Assembly: GCA_009838645.1 (NCBI GenBank)
Contig: VXRC01000001.1
Coordinates: forward strand, 1-64,000
DNA from: Gemmatimonadota bacterium
GTDB taxonomy: Bacteria; JAAXHH01
Reading direction: 5' to 3'
Length of the DNA: 64,000 nucleotides
Shown here piece after piece: positions 32,061 through 40,737 of this stretch; within the stretch, counting starts at the first letter, position 1; each line of letters opens with the position of its first letter. The position numbers and the translations under genes were made by a program. The notes under the pieces are model-generated. The model searched no databases, was not told the DNA's origin, and was given only the letters and a program-made list of their open reading frames with translations.

Positions 32061-32546
32061 CTACGCCACTCGGCTGAACGCCAGACGCTCTCCCGCGAAT
32101 CCCTCGCGCCAGACGCTCGTGCACGCCTCCACCATCTCCTCGAGATTCTCCGTAACCTCGCCAAAGCGATTACCGGGGACCAGGCCCATGTTGGGCGACA
32201 GGATCAGATTGTCCCGTCCGTAGAAGATCGCAAGATCGACCAGACCCGTACTGAACGCGGCCTCGCGCAACGATGGCACATTGACGGCGCCGGGGGGAAA
32301 GAAGAAGTAAAGCAGATCGCCGGTGATCGGCGTAACTGTGGGATTCTCCATACCGATCTCGCTTGGCGCGAAGGAAGGGACGAGGGTATAGACTTCGTTG
32401 CTCGCGTACTTGGCGTGATAGGCATCTCCCTCCTGCGGGAGGGCGTTCCACATCGCCTCGCATGTTCTGGGTGCGAGATCGTCCAGCAACCGCGCGATGC
32501 AACTCACGCAGCGTTTTCTCAAGGTCACTTCAATAAAACGATCCAT
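32061..32546 (-). CDS. DUF3830 family protein
   Basis: A 161-residue protein that fits DUF3830, a cyclophilin-like small-fold family usually found beside Asp/Glu-racemase-like genes. Visible are TCEAMWNALP, YASNEVYTLVP, ENPTVTPITGDLLYFFFPPG and IFYGRDNLI. Biochemical function is unknown. It is the last gene of a three-gene operon with a racemase-like and an acetoacetate-decarboxylase-like protein (28-base spacing). Confidence 0.8.
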   Translation of the reverse strand: MDRFIEVTLRKRCVSCIARLLDDLAPRTCEAMWNALPQEGDAYHAKYASNEVYTLVPSFAPSEIGMENPTVTPITGDLLYFFFPPGAVNVPSLREAAFSTGLVDLAIFYGRDNLILSPNMGLVPGNRFGEVTENLEEMVEACTSVWREGFAGERLAFSRVA

Positions 32547-32574
32547 GCCGATCTCCTTGGGTACCCGTCATACG

Positions 32575-33300
32575 TCATGCGATGGCTTCCATCAACCGTC
32601 CCAGACCGGACTGCTTTGTCAGACGGTTCGCAAGCCGCAGGGCTTCCCACATCGTCACCTGGTTTGCCGTCAGCACCGTCTTGCCGACTGCCGTCTCGAG
32701 TTCAGACAGGAAACCCACGGTGTGCAATGCGGTGTCGGGAATCAGGACTGCTTCCGCGTCTGAATTATCGTTAGCTCGTGCGAAGCGCAGGACCTCGTCG
32801 CGTTCAATGAGCGCGGACTCATCCCCCGTCCAGACCTCGAGACATCCCATGTGGACTACTTCGAGGCCGTCTGCCTCGAGAAAAGAGCGAAAGGCTTTTG
32901 ACAGTTCTTCCGGGTAGGTCGCGGCGACGGCAACCTTTCTGAGCCCGACGGCATTGCAGGCACTCAAGAACGCCAGCGACGTGCTCGATGTCGGAACGCC
33001 GAGCGCATCGGCCAGGTCCTGCGCCTGGCGACGCGCGCCTTCCACCCCAAAGACAAAACTCCCGCTCGTGCATGCCCACATACAGACTTCAATGTCTTGA
33101 GAACGCAACTCCTCCACCCCGGCGAGAAGGTATTCCCGGCTGCCGGTGATCTGCGTCTCGTCGATGCGATGCAGGTTCGGGCTGTCGGTATGGACCACCC
33201 GGACATCTACCGCGGGCTTCAACGCGGCGGCGAGGCGAGGATAGTCGTCCTCCGCGGAATGTAGAGGGTATAGTATCCCGACCTTCAGTGTGTCGCCCAT
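32575..33300 (-). CDS. Asp/Glu racemase superfamily protein (maleate isomerase / arylmalonate decarboxylase-like)
   Basis: A 241-residue protein with the superfamily's VGILYPLHSAEDDYPRL start and Cys77 in MWACTSGSF, the first catalytic cysteine. The second catalytic position, normally a Cys in a C-T-x-x-x-T block, reads LIPDTALHTV with Asp instead. That pattern of one functional Cys is found in decarboxylase-type members rather than two-base racemases, so isomerase activity is doubtful. It sits between the DUF3830 and acetoacetate-decarboxylase-like genes, pointing to catabolism of a dicarboxylic or keto acid. Confidence 0.82.
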   Translation of the reverse strand: MGDTLKVGILYPLHSAEDDYPRLAAALKPAVDVRVVHTDSPNLHRIDETQITGSREYLLAGVEELRSQDIEVCMWACTSGSFVFGVEGARRQAQDLADALGVPTSSTSLAFLSACNAVGLRKVAVAATYPEELSKAFRSFLEADGLEVVHMGCLEVWTGDESALIERDEVLRFARANDNSDAEAVLIPDTALHTVGFLSELETAVGKTVLTANQVTMWEALRLANRLTKQSGLGRLMEAIA

Positions 33301-33325
33301 CGGTTATGGTTTCTCGCGCAATCCG

Positions 33326-34069
33326 TTACGGCCCATCGCCCAGATAGTCGTAAACAACCCGCGCATATCCTTCGGTATAACTGCTTTCCATGTGGAAGGC
33401 ATCGCCGTATTCGAGCGGCTTGAGCGGGGTGAGGTCGCACCGCAGGGAAGCGCCGAGTTCGATGGTGCCCTTCCCCTTCGCGAAGGAGTGCACTTCCACG
33501 TCCTGTGTCGTTTCGGTGCAATCGATCAGCTGTTTGAGGGCGGACCCCGGACCGTCGGCCCGGGGTATGATCTTCAAACGCCAAGCCGGGGTCAGGGCGG
33601 GCATCGCGTCGTGGGGCGCGTCGGTTTCCATCCTGGTACGAATAGTTAATACCGGCGCACCGACATAGGAAGTCTCCGTCATCATGGACCGGTCCGCATG
33701 GGTCACCTTCAAATCCGCGTACACCTTCGGCGTTCCGTAGATCTCCCGGCCCGCGGCGATGCCGGCGGGACCGTTGTGGAAGACATAGGAGCAGTAGAAC
33801 CCGGTCTGATCCCGGAAATGGCACTTCATCACGATAAAGGACTCTTCGAAGGGGCCGTAGTGCTCACAATCCGGCACCTCCAGCCCTGAGGCCACGCACA
33901 ACCCATCTTCCGCCGCCTGCAGGGGCTCCGGGAGGAAATCCTGTACGGCGGACGGCGCGGCGTGGAAGAAGACGAACTGGAATCGCACGTTTCGATAGAC
34001 CGCCGGAAGCGGTGGGTAGAAGGGGCTTCCCGCCGGGATGTTCCAACCGTCATCGTGTTCGAGTCTCAT
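33326..34069 (-). CDS. Acetoacetate decarboxylase family protein
   Basis: A 247-residue ADC-like protein: FYPPLPAVYRN, FLPEPLQ, a CEHYGPFEES segment and GREIYGTPKVYADL with Lys115 at the Schiff-base position. In true acetoacetate decarboxylase the next residue is also Lys and lowers the pKa of the catalytic one; here it is Val. The protein may therefore be an ADC-superfamily aldolase-dehydratase or another imine-forming enzyme rather than a decarboxylase. It is the first gene of the operon with the racemase-like and DUF3830 genes. Confidence 0.83.
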   Translation of the reverse strand: MRLEHDDGWNIPAGSPFYPPLPAVYRNVRFQFVFFHAAPSAVQDFLPEPLQAAEDGLCVASGLEVPDCEHYGPFEESFIVMKCHFRDQTGFYCSYVFHNGPAGIAAGREIYGTPKVYADLKVTHADRSMMTETSYVGAPVLTIRTRMETDAPHDAMPALTPAWRLKIIPRADGPGSALKQLIDCTETTQDVEVHSFAKGKGTIELGASLRCDLTPLKPLEYGDAFHMESSYTEGYARVVYDYLGDGP

Positions 34070-34078
34070 GTCCGCGGC

Positions 34079-34139
34079 TCCAGCAACATGGTTCGGTTCT
34101 ACAGCGACACGTCTGGATCTCCAGCGACACGGTCCGGGA
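34079..34139. repeat. About 20-bp degenerate tandem repeat (3 units)
   Basis: Three units of about 20-21 bp with cores CCAGCAACATGG, ACAGCGACACGT and CCAGCGACACGG lie upstream of the decarboxylase-like gene, in the spacer before the sulfatase. Confidence 0.5.
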
Positions 34140-34329
34140 CCATGCGACTTGTCATTAACTTAAACGATTGGCATATTAGGTACAGGATGAATCCGCCAAC
34201 ATTTTCGTCAACGTCTCTGTCAACGTCTACACCTGTGATTGCTACGGCCGAATCAGTCAGCGGTTGCGAGACCATATCAACCGGAAGCGGGTGGCGCAGG
34301 ATCGTTTCCCGGACCAACATAACGTAACC

Positions 34330-35802
34330 ATGCCCAATTCCACGCCCAACATCATCTACATCCTCGCCGACGACATGGGATACGGCGACATGGGGTGCAA
34401 CAACCCCGATTCGAAGATCCCGACGCCCCACCTGGACCTGCTCGCCGAGGGAGGCATGCGGTTCACCGACGCCCACGCCCCATCGAGCGTGTGCACCCCG
34501 AGCCGGTATGCCCTGCTGACCGGCCGCTACTGCTGGCGCACGCCCCTGCAGAACAGCGTCCTTTGGCCCTACGATCCGCCCCTGATCGAGCCCGGCCGCC
34601 TCACCGCGGCGGAATTGCTTCGCGAGCAGGGGTACCGCACCGCATGCATCGGGAAATGGCACCTCGGTTGGGAATGGGCTACCCTGGACGGGAAACCCGC
34701 CCACGAGGGCACGGCGGTGGGCAGGCTGGATCGGGAACTACGGGAGGGGCGGGAACGGCAGGTCGATTTCAACGCGCCCATGCGAGGGGGACCGGTCGAC
34801 TGCGGATTCGACACGTACTTCGGCGTGGACGTACCGAATTTCCCGCCCTACACCTGGTTCGAGCAGGACCGGCTCGCCGGGGAGCCGACGGTACCTAAGC
34901 CCGACGAGATGTTCGGATGGCCCGGCATCATGAAACAGGGCTGGTCGCTCGAGGAGATGATCCCCGCTTTCATACGCCGCGCGGTCAACTACATCGAATC
35001 TTCCGGACCCGATCCGTTCTTCCTCTACTTCCCGCTCACGTCGCCCCACACGCCCATCGTGCCCAACGCGCCGTTCATCGGCCGGAGCGGTTCGGGACTC
35101 TACGGAGACTTCGTGTGCGAGGTGGACTGGGTGGTGGGCCAGATCATGGCGGCCCTGGAGCGCCGCGGCATCGCCGACGACACCCTGCTGATCTTCACCA
35201 GCGACAACGGACCGGAATGCGCCCCGGCCGCGGACGGCGGGAGCTACGAACACGCGCGCCGCCACGGCCACTACAGCATGGGAAACCTGCGCGGCGTCAA
35301 GCGCGACGTCTGGGAGGGCGGACATCGGGTCCCCTTCCTTGCCCGGTGGCCGGGTGTTGTACCCGCCGGCGCGGTCTGCGACCAGCTCACCACCCTGGGC
35401 GACTTCATGGCGACCTGCGCCGACCTGACCGACGTCGATCTAGGGGAGGACGAAGGCGAGGACAGCGTGAGCATGCTTCCGCTGTTACAGGGGAAGACCG
35501 GAGATCCGGTGCGGGATTTCGCCGTACACCACAGCTGCCACGGAACCTTCGCCATCCGCAGGGGCAACTGGGTCTTCATCGATGCGCCGGACGGAGACGA
35601 CAACCGTGAACCCGACTGGTTCAAGGAGGAGCGGGGCTATACCGCCCACGACTTCCCCGGCGAACTCTTCGATCTCGACAAAGACCTGTCGGAACGGGTA
35701 AACCGGTACGGCGACCATCCCGATCTCGTCCGGGAGATGTCGCAGTTGCTGCAAAGGGTGAAGTCGGAAGACATTGTGGAAAGGCCCTCTCCCGCGAAAT
35801 GA
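34330..35802 (+). CDS. Sulfatase (arylsulfatase type I)
   Basis: A 490-residue formylglycine-dependent sulfatase. Metal ligands are in ILADDMGYGD (Asp14/15). The maturation motif is CTPSR (Cys55, to be converted to formylglycine). GKWHLG and TSDNGPE supply further active-site and metal residues. The ATG at 34330 is preferred over the in-frame upstream start. There is no signal peptide, so the enzyme may be cytoplasmic or the start may be further upstream. The substrate could be a sulfated polysaccharide or ester; no maturase gene is in the window. It overlaps the following HAD gene by four bases. Confidence 0.93.
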   Translation: MPNSTPNIIYILADDMGYGDMGCNNPDSKIPTPHLDLLAEGGMRFTDAHAPSSVCTPSRYALLTGRYCWRTPLQNSVLWPYDPPLIEPGRLTAAELLREQGYRTACIGKWHLGWEWATLDGKPAHEGTAVGRLDRELREGRERQVDFNAPMRGGPVDCGFDTYFGVDVPNFPPYTWFEQDRLAGEPTVPKPDEMFGWPGIMKQGWSLEEMIPAFIRRAVNYIESSGPDPFFLYFPLTSPHTPIVPNAPFIGRSGSGLYGDFVCEVDWVVGQIMAALERRGIADDTLLIFTSDNGPECAPAADGGSYEHARRHGHYSMGNLRGVKRDVWEGGHRVPFLARWPGVVPAGAVCDQLTTLGDFMATCADLTDVDLGEDEGEDSVSMLPLLQGKTGDPVRDFAVHHSCHGTFAIRRGNWVFIDAPDGDDNREPDWFKEERGYTAHDFPGELFDLDKDLSERVNRYGDHPDLVREMSQLLQRVKSEDIVERPSPAK

Positions 35803-36464
35803 CCCGGTTTGTCCTCTTCGATCTGGACGGTACGCTGATCGACACGTTGAATTTGTATGTTCGGGCGGTCGTACAGACGCTGCAGGCGACCGGACACAAC
35901 CTGTTGTCCCTGGAAGAAGTACTGGCGCTCCGCCTGAATTCCGAACCGCGCCTTATGGCCCATTTCTATCCTCCGGATGAGGTTGAAGGCGCCCACCGGC
36001 GATTCCTGGAAAACTACCGAGGCCTACACGCCAGTTACTTCGATGGTGTGTATCCCGGCGTTGACGGACTGTTGACATCGCTGCGCAGTCGAGGCTTCAA
36101 ATTGGGAATCGTTTCCGGCAAGAGCCGGGGCGCCTGGGCGATCACCCGCGAACACATCCGGTTGGGCGCATTCGATACGCTGGTCTTCGATGACGATGTA
36201 TCCGCGCCCAAACCGGACAGCGAAGGTCTCGTGAAGGCGATGAGCAACCTGAGCGCTTCACCTTCCGATACCATCTACGTCGGCGATTCCGTCGGTGACC
36301 TGGAAGCTGCGACGGCCGCGGGAGTCTCATTCTTCGCGGCCCTGTGGTCAAAATCCGAATCGGAAACGCTGGCTTTCGAGCAGGCCGCTGCCGGGATCGG
36401 CCCGTATGCAGGCGTGGACCATCCCGGAGAGGTCGAGCGGTTGTTGCAGGAAGTCCGAACGTGA
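35799..36464 (+). CDS. HAD-superfamily phosphatase (PGP-like)
   Basis: A 221-residue HAD hydrolase with intact motifs: LFDLDGTLIDT (I), IVSGKSRG (II), Lys in VSAPKPDSEG (III) and YVGDSVGDLEAATAAG (IV), plus a helical C1 cap. It resembles phosphoglycolate phosphatase / PpaX-type enzymes. It is translationally coupled to the sulfatase by a four-base overlap and followed by a PhyH gene 50 bases on, so sulfatase, phosphatase and oxygenase may act on one substrate (inference). Confidence 0.92.
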   Translation: MTRFVLFDLDGTLIDTLNLYVRAVVQTLQATGHNLLSLEEVLALRLNSEPRLMAHFYPPDEVEGAHRRFLENYRGLHASYFDGVYPGVDGLLTSLRSRGFKLGIVSGKSRGAWAITREHIRLGAFDTLVFDDDVSAPKPDSEGLVKAMSNLSASPSDTIYVGDSVGDLEAATAAGVSFFAALWSKSESETLAFEQAAAGIGPYAGVDHPGEVERLLQEVRT

Positions 36465-36514
36465 CACGGCGGAGAAAGTACACGTCGGCGGAGCAGGCCG
36501 CGACGGAGCACACC

Positions 36515-37354
36515 ATGCCCGATTACAACTATCACTTCGATCGAGACGATATAGAGGCGGCCCTGGCCTGCCTGGATGAGTACGGCTTCTGCGTCATCCG
36601 GCAGCTGATCGACCGGGACATGGTCGCCGCATTGAAAGATTCCATCGACCGGCACCTGGATCCGGAGGGCGACCTGCCCCCGGCGTCCAACCGGTATCAC
36701 ATGGCCTTCGCCGAGGAAAGCGAACCCGTCTGGGACCTGGTCGACCACCCGGCCTACATGGGATTCATTCGCACTATCCACGGCACCGACGACCTCTGCC
36801 TGCATCGCTCCGCGGCCATCCTGCGCACGCCGGGCGAGAGCATGGGACGCTGGCACCAGGATCACCGGGGACATATAGAGAAACCGCGGCAGGCCAATGA
36901 CGTCCTCAACCGTTATCCCATCCCCAGCGGTTGCTGGTTCTATCTCAACGGAAGCCATCCGGATCGAAGCGGTATTGCGGTCATCGAGAAATCTCATAAT
37001 CTGGAATGGGAGGGCCCCGAAGGGTTCGTCATGGGACCGGACCGAAGTGGCCTGTACCCGGAGGGCGGTACCCCGGAAACCCCGTACGACGGCATGTCCG
37101 TCCCGGGCTGCGTCCCGGTGATTGCCGACCCCGGCGACCTGATCTGCTTCGCCGCGCTCACCTGGCATGCCAACATGGCCACCCGCGAGCGGCGCTACTC
37201 CTGCGGCATCGGTTTCCGCCCCAGAGCCTGGCGCATCGACGCGCCGTGGCCTTTGCCTGCTTCCGCCGCCGCCCTCGGCGATCGACTACCGGATCGCCTC
37301 AAGCATTTCACCGACGGTTATACGGGTTTCGACGGGGAGTGGAGGGCGGAGTAG
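36515..37354 (+). CDS. Phytanoyl-CoA dioxygenase (PhyH) family protein
   Basis: A 279-residue PhyH oxygenase: an YGFCVIRQLIDRD start, iron-binding HxD in GRWHQDHRGH, and the distal His in ALTWHANMATRERR with the 2-oxoglutarate-binding Arg nearby. The ATG at 36515 (MPDYNYHF) is the sensible start; the frame stays open further upstream into the HAD gene. It lies in the sulfatase-HAD-PhyH run. The substrate is unknown. Confidence 0.87.
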   Translation: MPDYNYHFDRDDIEAALACLDEYGFCVIRQLIDRDMVAALKDSIDRHLDPEGDLPPASNRYHMAFAEESEPVWDLVDHPAYMGFIRTIHGTDDLCLHRSAAILRTPGESMGRWHQDHRGHIEKPRQANDVLNRYPIPSGCWFYLNGSHPDRSGIAVIEKSHNLEWEGPEGFVMGPDRSGLYPEGGTPETPYDGMSVPGCVPVIADPGDLICFAALTWHANMATRERRYSCGIGFRPRAWRIDAPWPLPASAAALGDRLPDRLKHFTDGYTGFDGEWRAE

Positions 37355-37422
37355 CTGGGCGGAAACTTGTTACTGAATGTGATAGCCATTCGGATACTCA
37401 ACGCCGTTATGGAATGTAATTT

Positions 37423-38073
37423 CTACAGGACATCGAAAAGACCGGGTAGGGCTGAAACGTCGTCGATCACGGCGATGTTGGGAAGTTCATTGAATTCACT
37501 TTCAAACGTTGTACCCGTCAGTACGGCGATAAAGGGTACTCCAGCCCTTTCGGCCGTTAACGCATCCACCATACTGTCTCCTACGTAGTACACATTGCCG
37601 GTTTTCATTCGCAGGCTGGACACAGCAGTTAGCAATCCTTCTGGATGCGGCTTGTGTTCCGTTACATCTTCTCCACCAACGATGATGCTGAAGCGATCTG
37701 AAAGCCCTTCTCTCTCGAGGATATCTTCTATTCTGTACCGGAACTTGGTCGACACGATCCCCAACTCGAAACCGGTTTCAATCAATTGAGCGGTCGTGTC
37801 CTGAACACCGTCATATACCACCGTCAGATCGGCCATAATCTGGTCAGCTCGTTCGACGTAGCGGCTAACGAACACGTCGGCGTCCTCATTCCGCTTTTGT
37901 CCTGTAAGGCTTTGAAAAGTAGCCTTCAATGACAAACCGATGGTATGCCTGATCCGCTCATCATCAGCCCGGGGCAAATCCATTCCATCCAGCGCGAAAT
38001 TGACACACTCTATCACGCCTTTTGTCGAATCTGCTAACGTCAGGTCGAAATCAAATATGATTGCTCTTTCCAT
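37423..38073 (-). CDS. HAD-superfamily phosphatase
   Basis: A 216-residue HAD hydrolase. Motif I is IIFDFDLTLADS (Leu in place of Gly in DxDGT), motif II is IVSTKF, motif III is Lys in VTEHKPHPEGLL and motif IV is YYVGDSMVDALTAERAG. A helical cap domain lies between. It stands alone, convergent with the PhyH gene and divergent from the next HAD gene. It is most like phosphoglycolate phosphatase / pyrophosphatase-type members, but the substrate is not predictable. Confidence 0.9.
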   Translation of the reverse strand: MERAIIFDFDLTLADSTKGVIECVNFALDGMDLPRADDERIRHTIGLSLKATFQSLTGQKRNEDADVFVSRYVERADQIMADLTVVYDGVQDTTAQLIETGFELGIVSTKFRYRIEDILEREGLSDRFSIIVGGEDVTEHKPHPEGLLTAVSSLRMKTGNVYYVGDSMVDALTAERAGVPFIAVLTGTTFESEFNELPNIAVIDDVSALPGLFDVL

Positions 38074-38279
38074 GCGTCGCGGCGTACACCTCTTCTGATT
38101 CAGTAACCGCCTCTAAGGCTTCTCCGCATCCCTTCCCTTGAACAGTGTCCGGTAATCGCGTAGTTTTGGATATAGTAAGGTCTGAACTGCCAGCCTGTGG
38201 GCAAGCTTCTCTCCAACGTGCCAATCACTTGAATCATGGCCCAATGTAAACGCGCGATCCATTCTGAGAAAGTCTACCG

Positions 38280-38966
38280 TTGATTACAACGTTGTTCTTC
38301 GACATCGGTGAGACCATCCTGGACGCCGGATCACAAATGGACGCGTTGATGGATGTACACCGAAACGTCCTGGAGGACTTTGGCTTTCCCATATCGCAGG
38401 ACGTATACCGGCAGCTGGATGATGCGATGACCAGGTCATTCGTGCCCAGTGCGATGCATGCGATTACGTGGCATTTTGCGAATCCGGATAAAGGCCTGTA
38501 TGACGACATAACTCGCAAGATTCGTTCGCAATATGATGAAATCAGGCAGATCGAAAACCGACTCTATCCCGGTGTGGATCGACTGCTTGAGATGTTGGCA
38601 AATGATTTCACCCTTGGCCTTGCTGGAAATGCGCCTGCGTCGGTACTGAAATCACTGGATGTATTCGGCGTATTGCGCTGGTTCACACATACCGACATTT
38701 CCGGGAGTATTGGAATCAAGAAGCCGGATCAACGGTTCTTTGAGACCATACTAGCGAATGCGGACACGCAAGCGTCTGAATCGGTCATGATCGGCGATCG
38801 GCTCGATAACGACATCATACCGGCCAAGCGAATCGGCATGAAGACCATCTGGATTCGGTGGGGGCGTTACAGTATCATAGAACCTCGCACACTGGATGAG
38901 ATTCCCGATGCGACCGTGGCCGATGTGCGTGAAGTGTCTACCGCACTGCGCTCGTGGTTTGGTTGA
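38280..38966 (+). CDS. HAD-superfamily hydrolase (DxGxT variant)
   Basis: A 228-residue HAD hydrolase of the IA/haloacid-dehalogenase-like group. Motif I is LFFDIGETILDA with Gly at the +2 position where most phosphatases have Asp, a variant typical of a large HAD subgroup. Motif II is LAGNAPAS, motif III is Lys in IGIKKPDQRFF and motif IV is MIGDRLDNDIIPAKRIG. It starts with TTG at 38280, inferred because the conserved strand begins right after it. The function is unknown. Confidence 0.87.
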   Translation: MITTLFFDIGETILDAGSQMDALMDVHRNVLEDFGFPISQDVYRQLDDAMTRSFVPSAMHAITWHFANPDKGLYDDITRKIRSQYDEIRQIENRLYPGVDRLLEMLANDFTLGLAGNAPASVLKSLDVFGVLRWFTHTDISGSIGIKKPDQRFFETILANADTQASESVMIGDRLDNDIIPAKRIGMKTIWIRWGRYSIIEPRTLDEIPDATVADVREVSTALRSWFG

Positions 38967-39040
38967 CGCCCCGAACCCAGGCGGTACAGTATCCTGCTGA
39001 AGCTGCTGATGCCGGTTGCTATCGATTTAATGAGTAAACC

Positions 39041-39853
39041 ATGCGTTCCCATCCGCCCGCTTCTGATCGCCTTCCCGCACCCGTCCAGTCCCGCCTGAGG
39101 GGCTATTCTTCCGACGGCCGAAACCTCCGGACCGAATCCTGCTCCGACGTATTCCTCTACACGCATCCGCTGAAGAGCGGTCTGATCCTGAAGACGAGGG
39201 ACATCCGGCTGAGACCACAGGAATTGGACCTGCTGGCGGAGACCGTGGCCCTTACCTGGTTGCAGGACAAACTCCCCGTGCCTGAATACCGGTGTTTTCA
39301 AGTGGAAGGCGATACGCAGTACCTGCTCATGACGCAGTTGGAGGGCGTAACGGGGATACATCCGGAAGCGACCGGCGATCCAGCGCAACTCGTGGCGGAA
39401 TTCGCACGGGGTCTGCGCGAAGTACACGCACTGGATATCGGATCCTGTCCCATGGATTGGCGCATGTCGCGGTTCTTTCAGTGGGCGGAAGGGTTGATCG
39501 AAAGCGGTGCGCTGGACGACCAGTTAAAGGAAGGCGAGCACCGAACCATTCTTCTCGACAAACTGTCTGATATAAAGGAGGCCGTTCCCGAGGAGGAAGA
39601 CCTGGTCTTCACGCACGGCGACTACTGCCTGCCCAACGTCCTGTTCACGGACGGCAAGCTGACCGGATTCATAGACCTTGGTTTCGCGGGTGTCGGCGAC
39701 CGGAACCTGGATTTCGTGTCCGCGAGCTGGACGATACAGAGAAACCTGGGTGAGGAATGGGTTGACCCGTTCTTCCACGCCTATGGTCTAGAGCATCCCG
39801 ACCTGGAGAAAATGAGGGCCTGGCAGAGCGTGTTCGAATTTGTTTTTCGATAG
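39041..39853 (+). CDS. APH(3')-like aminoglycoside phosphotransferase family protein
   Basis: A 270-residue kinase-fold protein close in layout to APH(3') enzymes: TESCSDVFLYTH (nucleotide loop), LILKTRD (ATP-site lysine), the FTHGDYCLPNVLF catalytic loop with Asp and Asn, and FIDLGFAGVGDRNLDF metal site. The C-terminus ends FEFVFR instead of the usual LLDEFF. Kanamycin-type resistance is possible but not demonstrable; environmental homologues often act on other substrates. It is unrelated in detail to the two APH genes near 21-22 kb. Confidence 0.87.
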   Translation: MRSHPPASDRLPAPVQSRLRGYSSDGRNLRTESCSDVFLYTHPLKSGLILKTRDIRLRPQELDLLAETVALTWLQDKLPVPEYRCFQVEGDTQYLLMTQLEGVTGIHPEATGDPAQLVAEFARGLREVHALDIGSCPMDWRMSRFFQWAEGLIESGALDDQLKEGEHRTILLDKLSDIKEAVPEEEDLVFTHGDYCLPNVLFTDGKLTGFIDLGFAGVGDRNLDFVSASWTIQRNLGEEWVDPFFHAYGLEHPDLEKMRAWQSVFEFVFR

Positions 39854-39918
39854 GAAAAAGGCGTGCGAACGACACCCCGACGGATTCGCAGAAACCGGTA
39901 CCCACCACGGAGCCAGTA

Positions 39919-40719
39919 TTGAACCGCAATCCGTCGAGACTGCTACAATACCAGGACGCATACGCCGCCCGCTTCAAACATCGAAGCATGGCGGAAGCAT
40001 ATGAGGGCAGGCCTCCTTATCCGGATGAAACCTTCAGGATACTGCTGGGGTTGCCCGGAGTGACGGGAGGAAGCGTCCTTGACGTTGGGTGCGGTACGGG
40101 AAGGATAGCAAGATCGCTCGTCGATCACGTGGCGAGCGTCGACGCGGTCGACTTCTCCCGCGAGATGATCCGCGTGGGCAGGTCGCAGGACAAGGGCAAC
40201 CATCCCAACCTCAACTGGATTCTGGGCCGGGTCGAAGAGGTCGAGCTGACACCGGGCTACGCATTGGTGACCGCCGGAGCGAGCATCCACTGGATGGACT
40301 GGACCGTGGTGTTCCCGAGGTTTCGTGAGATACTGACCCCGGTCGGGTATGTCGCGATCGTTGAAGGAGACCGCCCTTTCAATGCGCCCTGGCGTGAGGC
40401 GGAGCGCGAACTCATACGACAGTACTCCACCAATCGTCATTATCAACAGATCGACCTGATCAAGGAGCTTGTGGATCGAAACCATCTGCTCCTGGCCGGA
40501 GACAGGAGGACGGTCCCGGTTGGCTTCTCCCAGACGGTTGAAGACTATGTCGAGTCCTTTCATTCGAGGGAGAGTATGTCCAGGGAACACATGGGTGACG
40601 AAAACGCCAGTGCCTTCGACGCCGAATTGTCCCGAATCCTCGCAGACTTTGCCGATAACGAAGGGGTTATCCAGTTCCAGCTGCAGACCCGGGTTGTCTG
40701 GGGCAGGCCGCTGGCATAG
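39919..40719 (+). CDS. Class I SAM-dependent methyltransferase
   Basis: A 266-residue Rossmann methyltransferase. Motif I is VLDVGCGTGRIARSL, followed by VDAVDFSREMI (the acidic residue after strand 2) and TAGASIHWMDW (motif IV region). Family resemblance is to the methyltransf_11/25 type, as in ubiquinone/menaquinone or small-molecule methylation. It starts with TTG at 39919, 65 bases after the APH gene, and is followed by an inositol-monophosphatase-like gene after 18 bases. Confidence 0.88.
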   Translation: MNRNPSRLLQYQDAYAARFKHRSMAEAYEGRPPYPDETFRILLGLPGVTGGSVLDVGCGTGRIARSLVDHVASVDAVDFSREMIRVGRSQDKGNHPNLNWILGRVEEVELTPGYALVTAGASIHWMDWTVVFPRFREILTPVGYVAIVEGDRPFNAPWREAERELIRQYSTNRHYQQIDLIKELVDRNHLLLAGDRRTVPVGFSQTVEDYVESFHSRESMSREHMGDENASAFDAELSRILADFADNEGVIQFQLQTRVVWGRPLA

Positions 40720-40737
40720 AAAGATGAACGTCTCCCG

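Noticed and set aside
39041-39853. Clinical-type kanamycin resistance gene
   Set aside because: The APH(3')-like motifs are there, but the C-terminus differs and APH folds serve many substrates, so resistance is not claimed.
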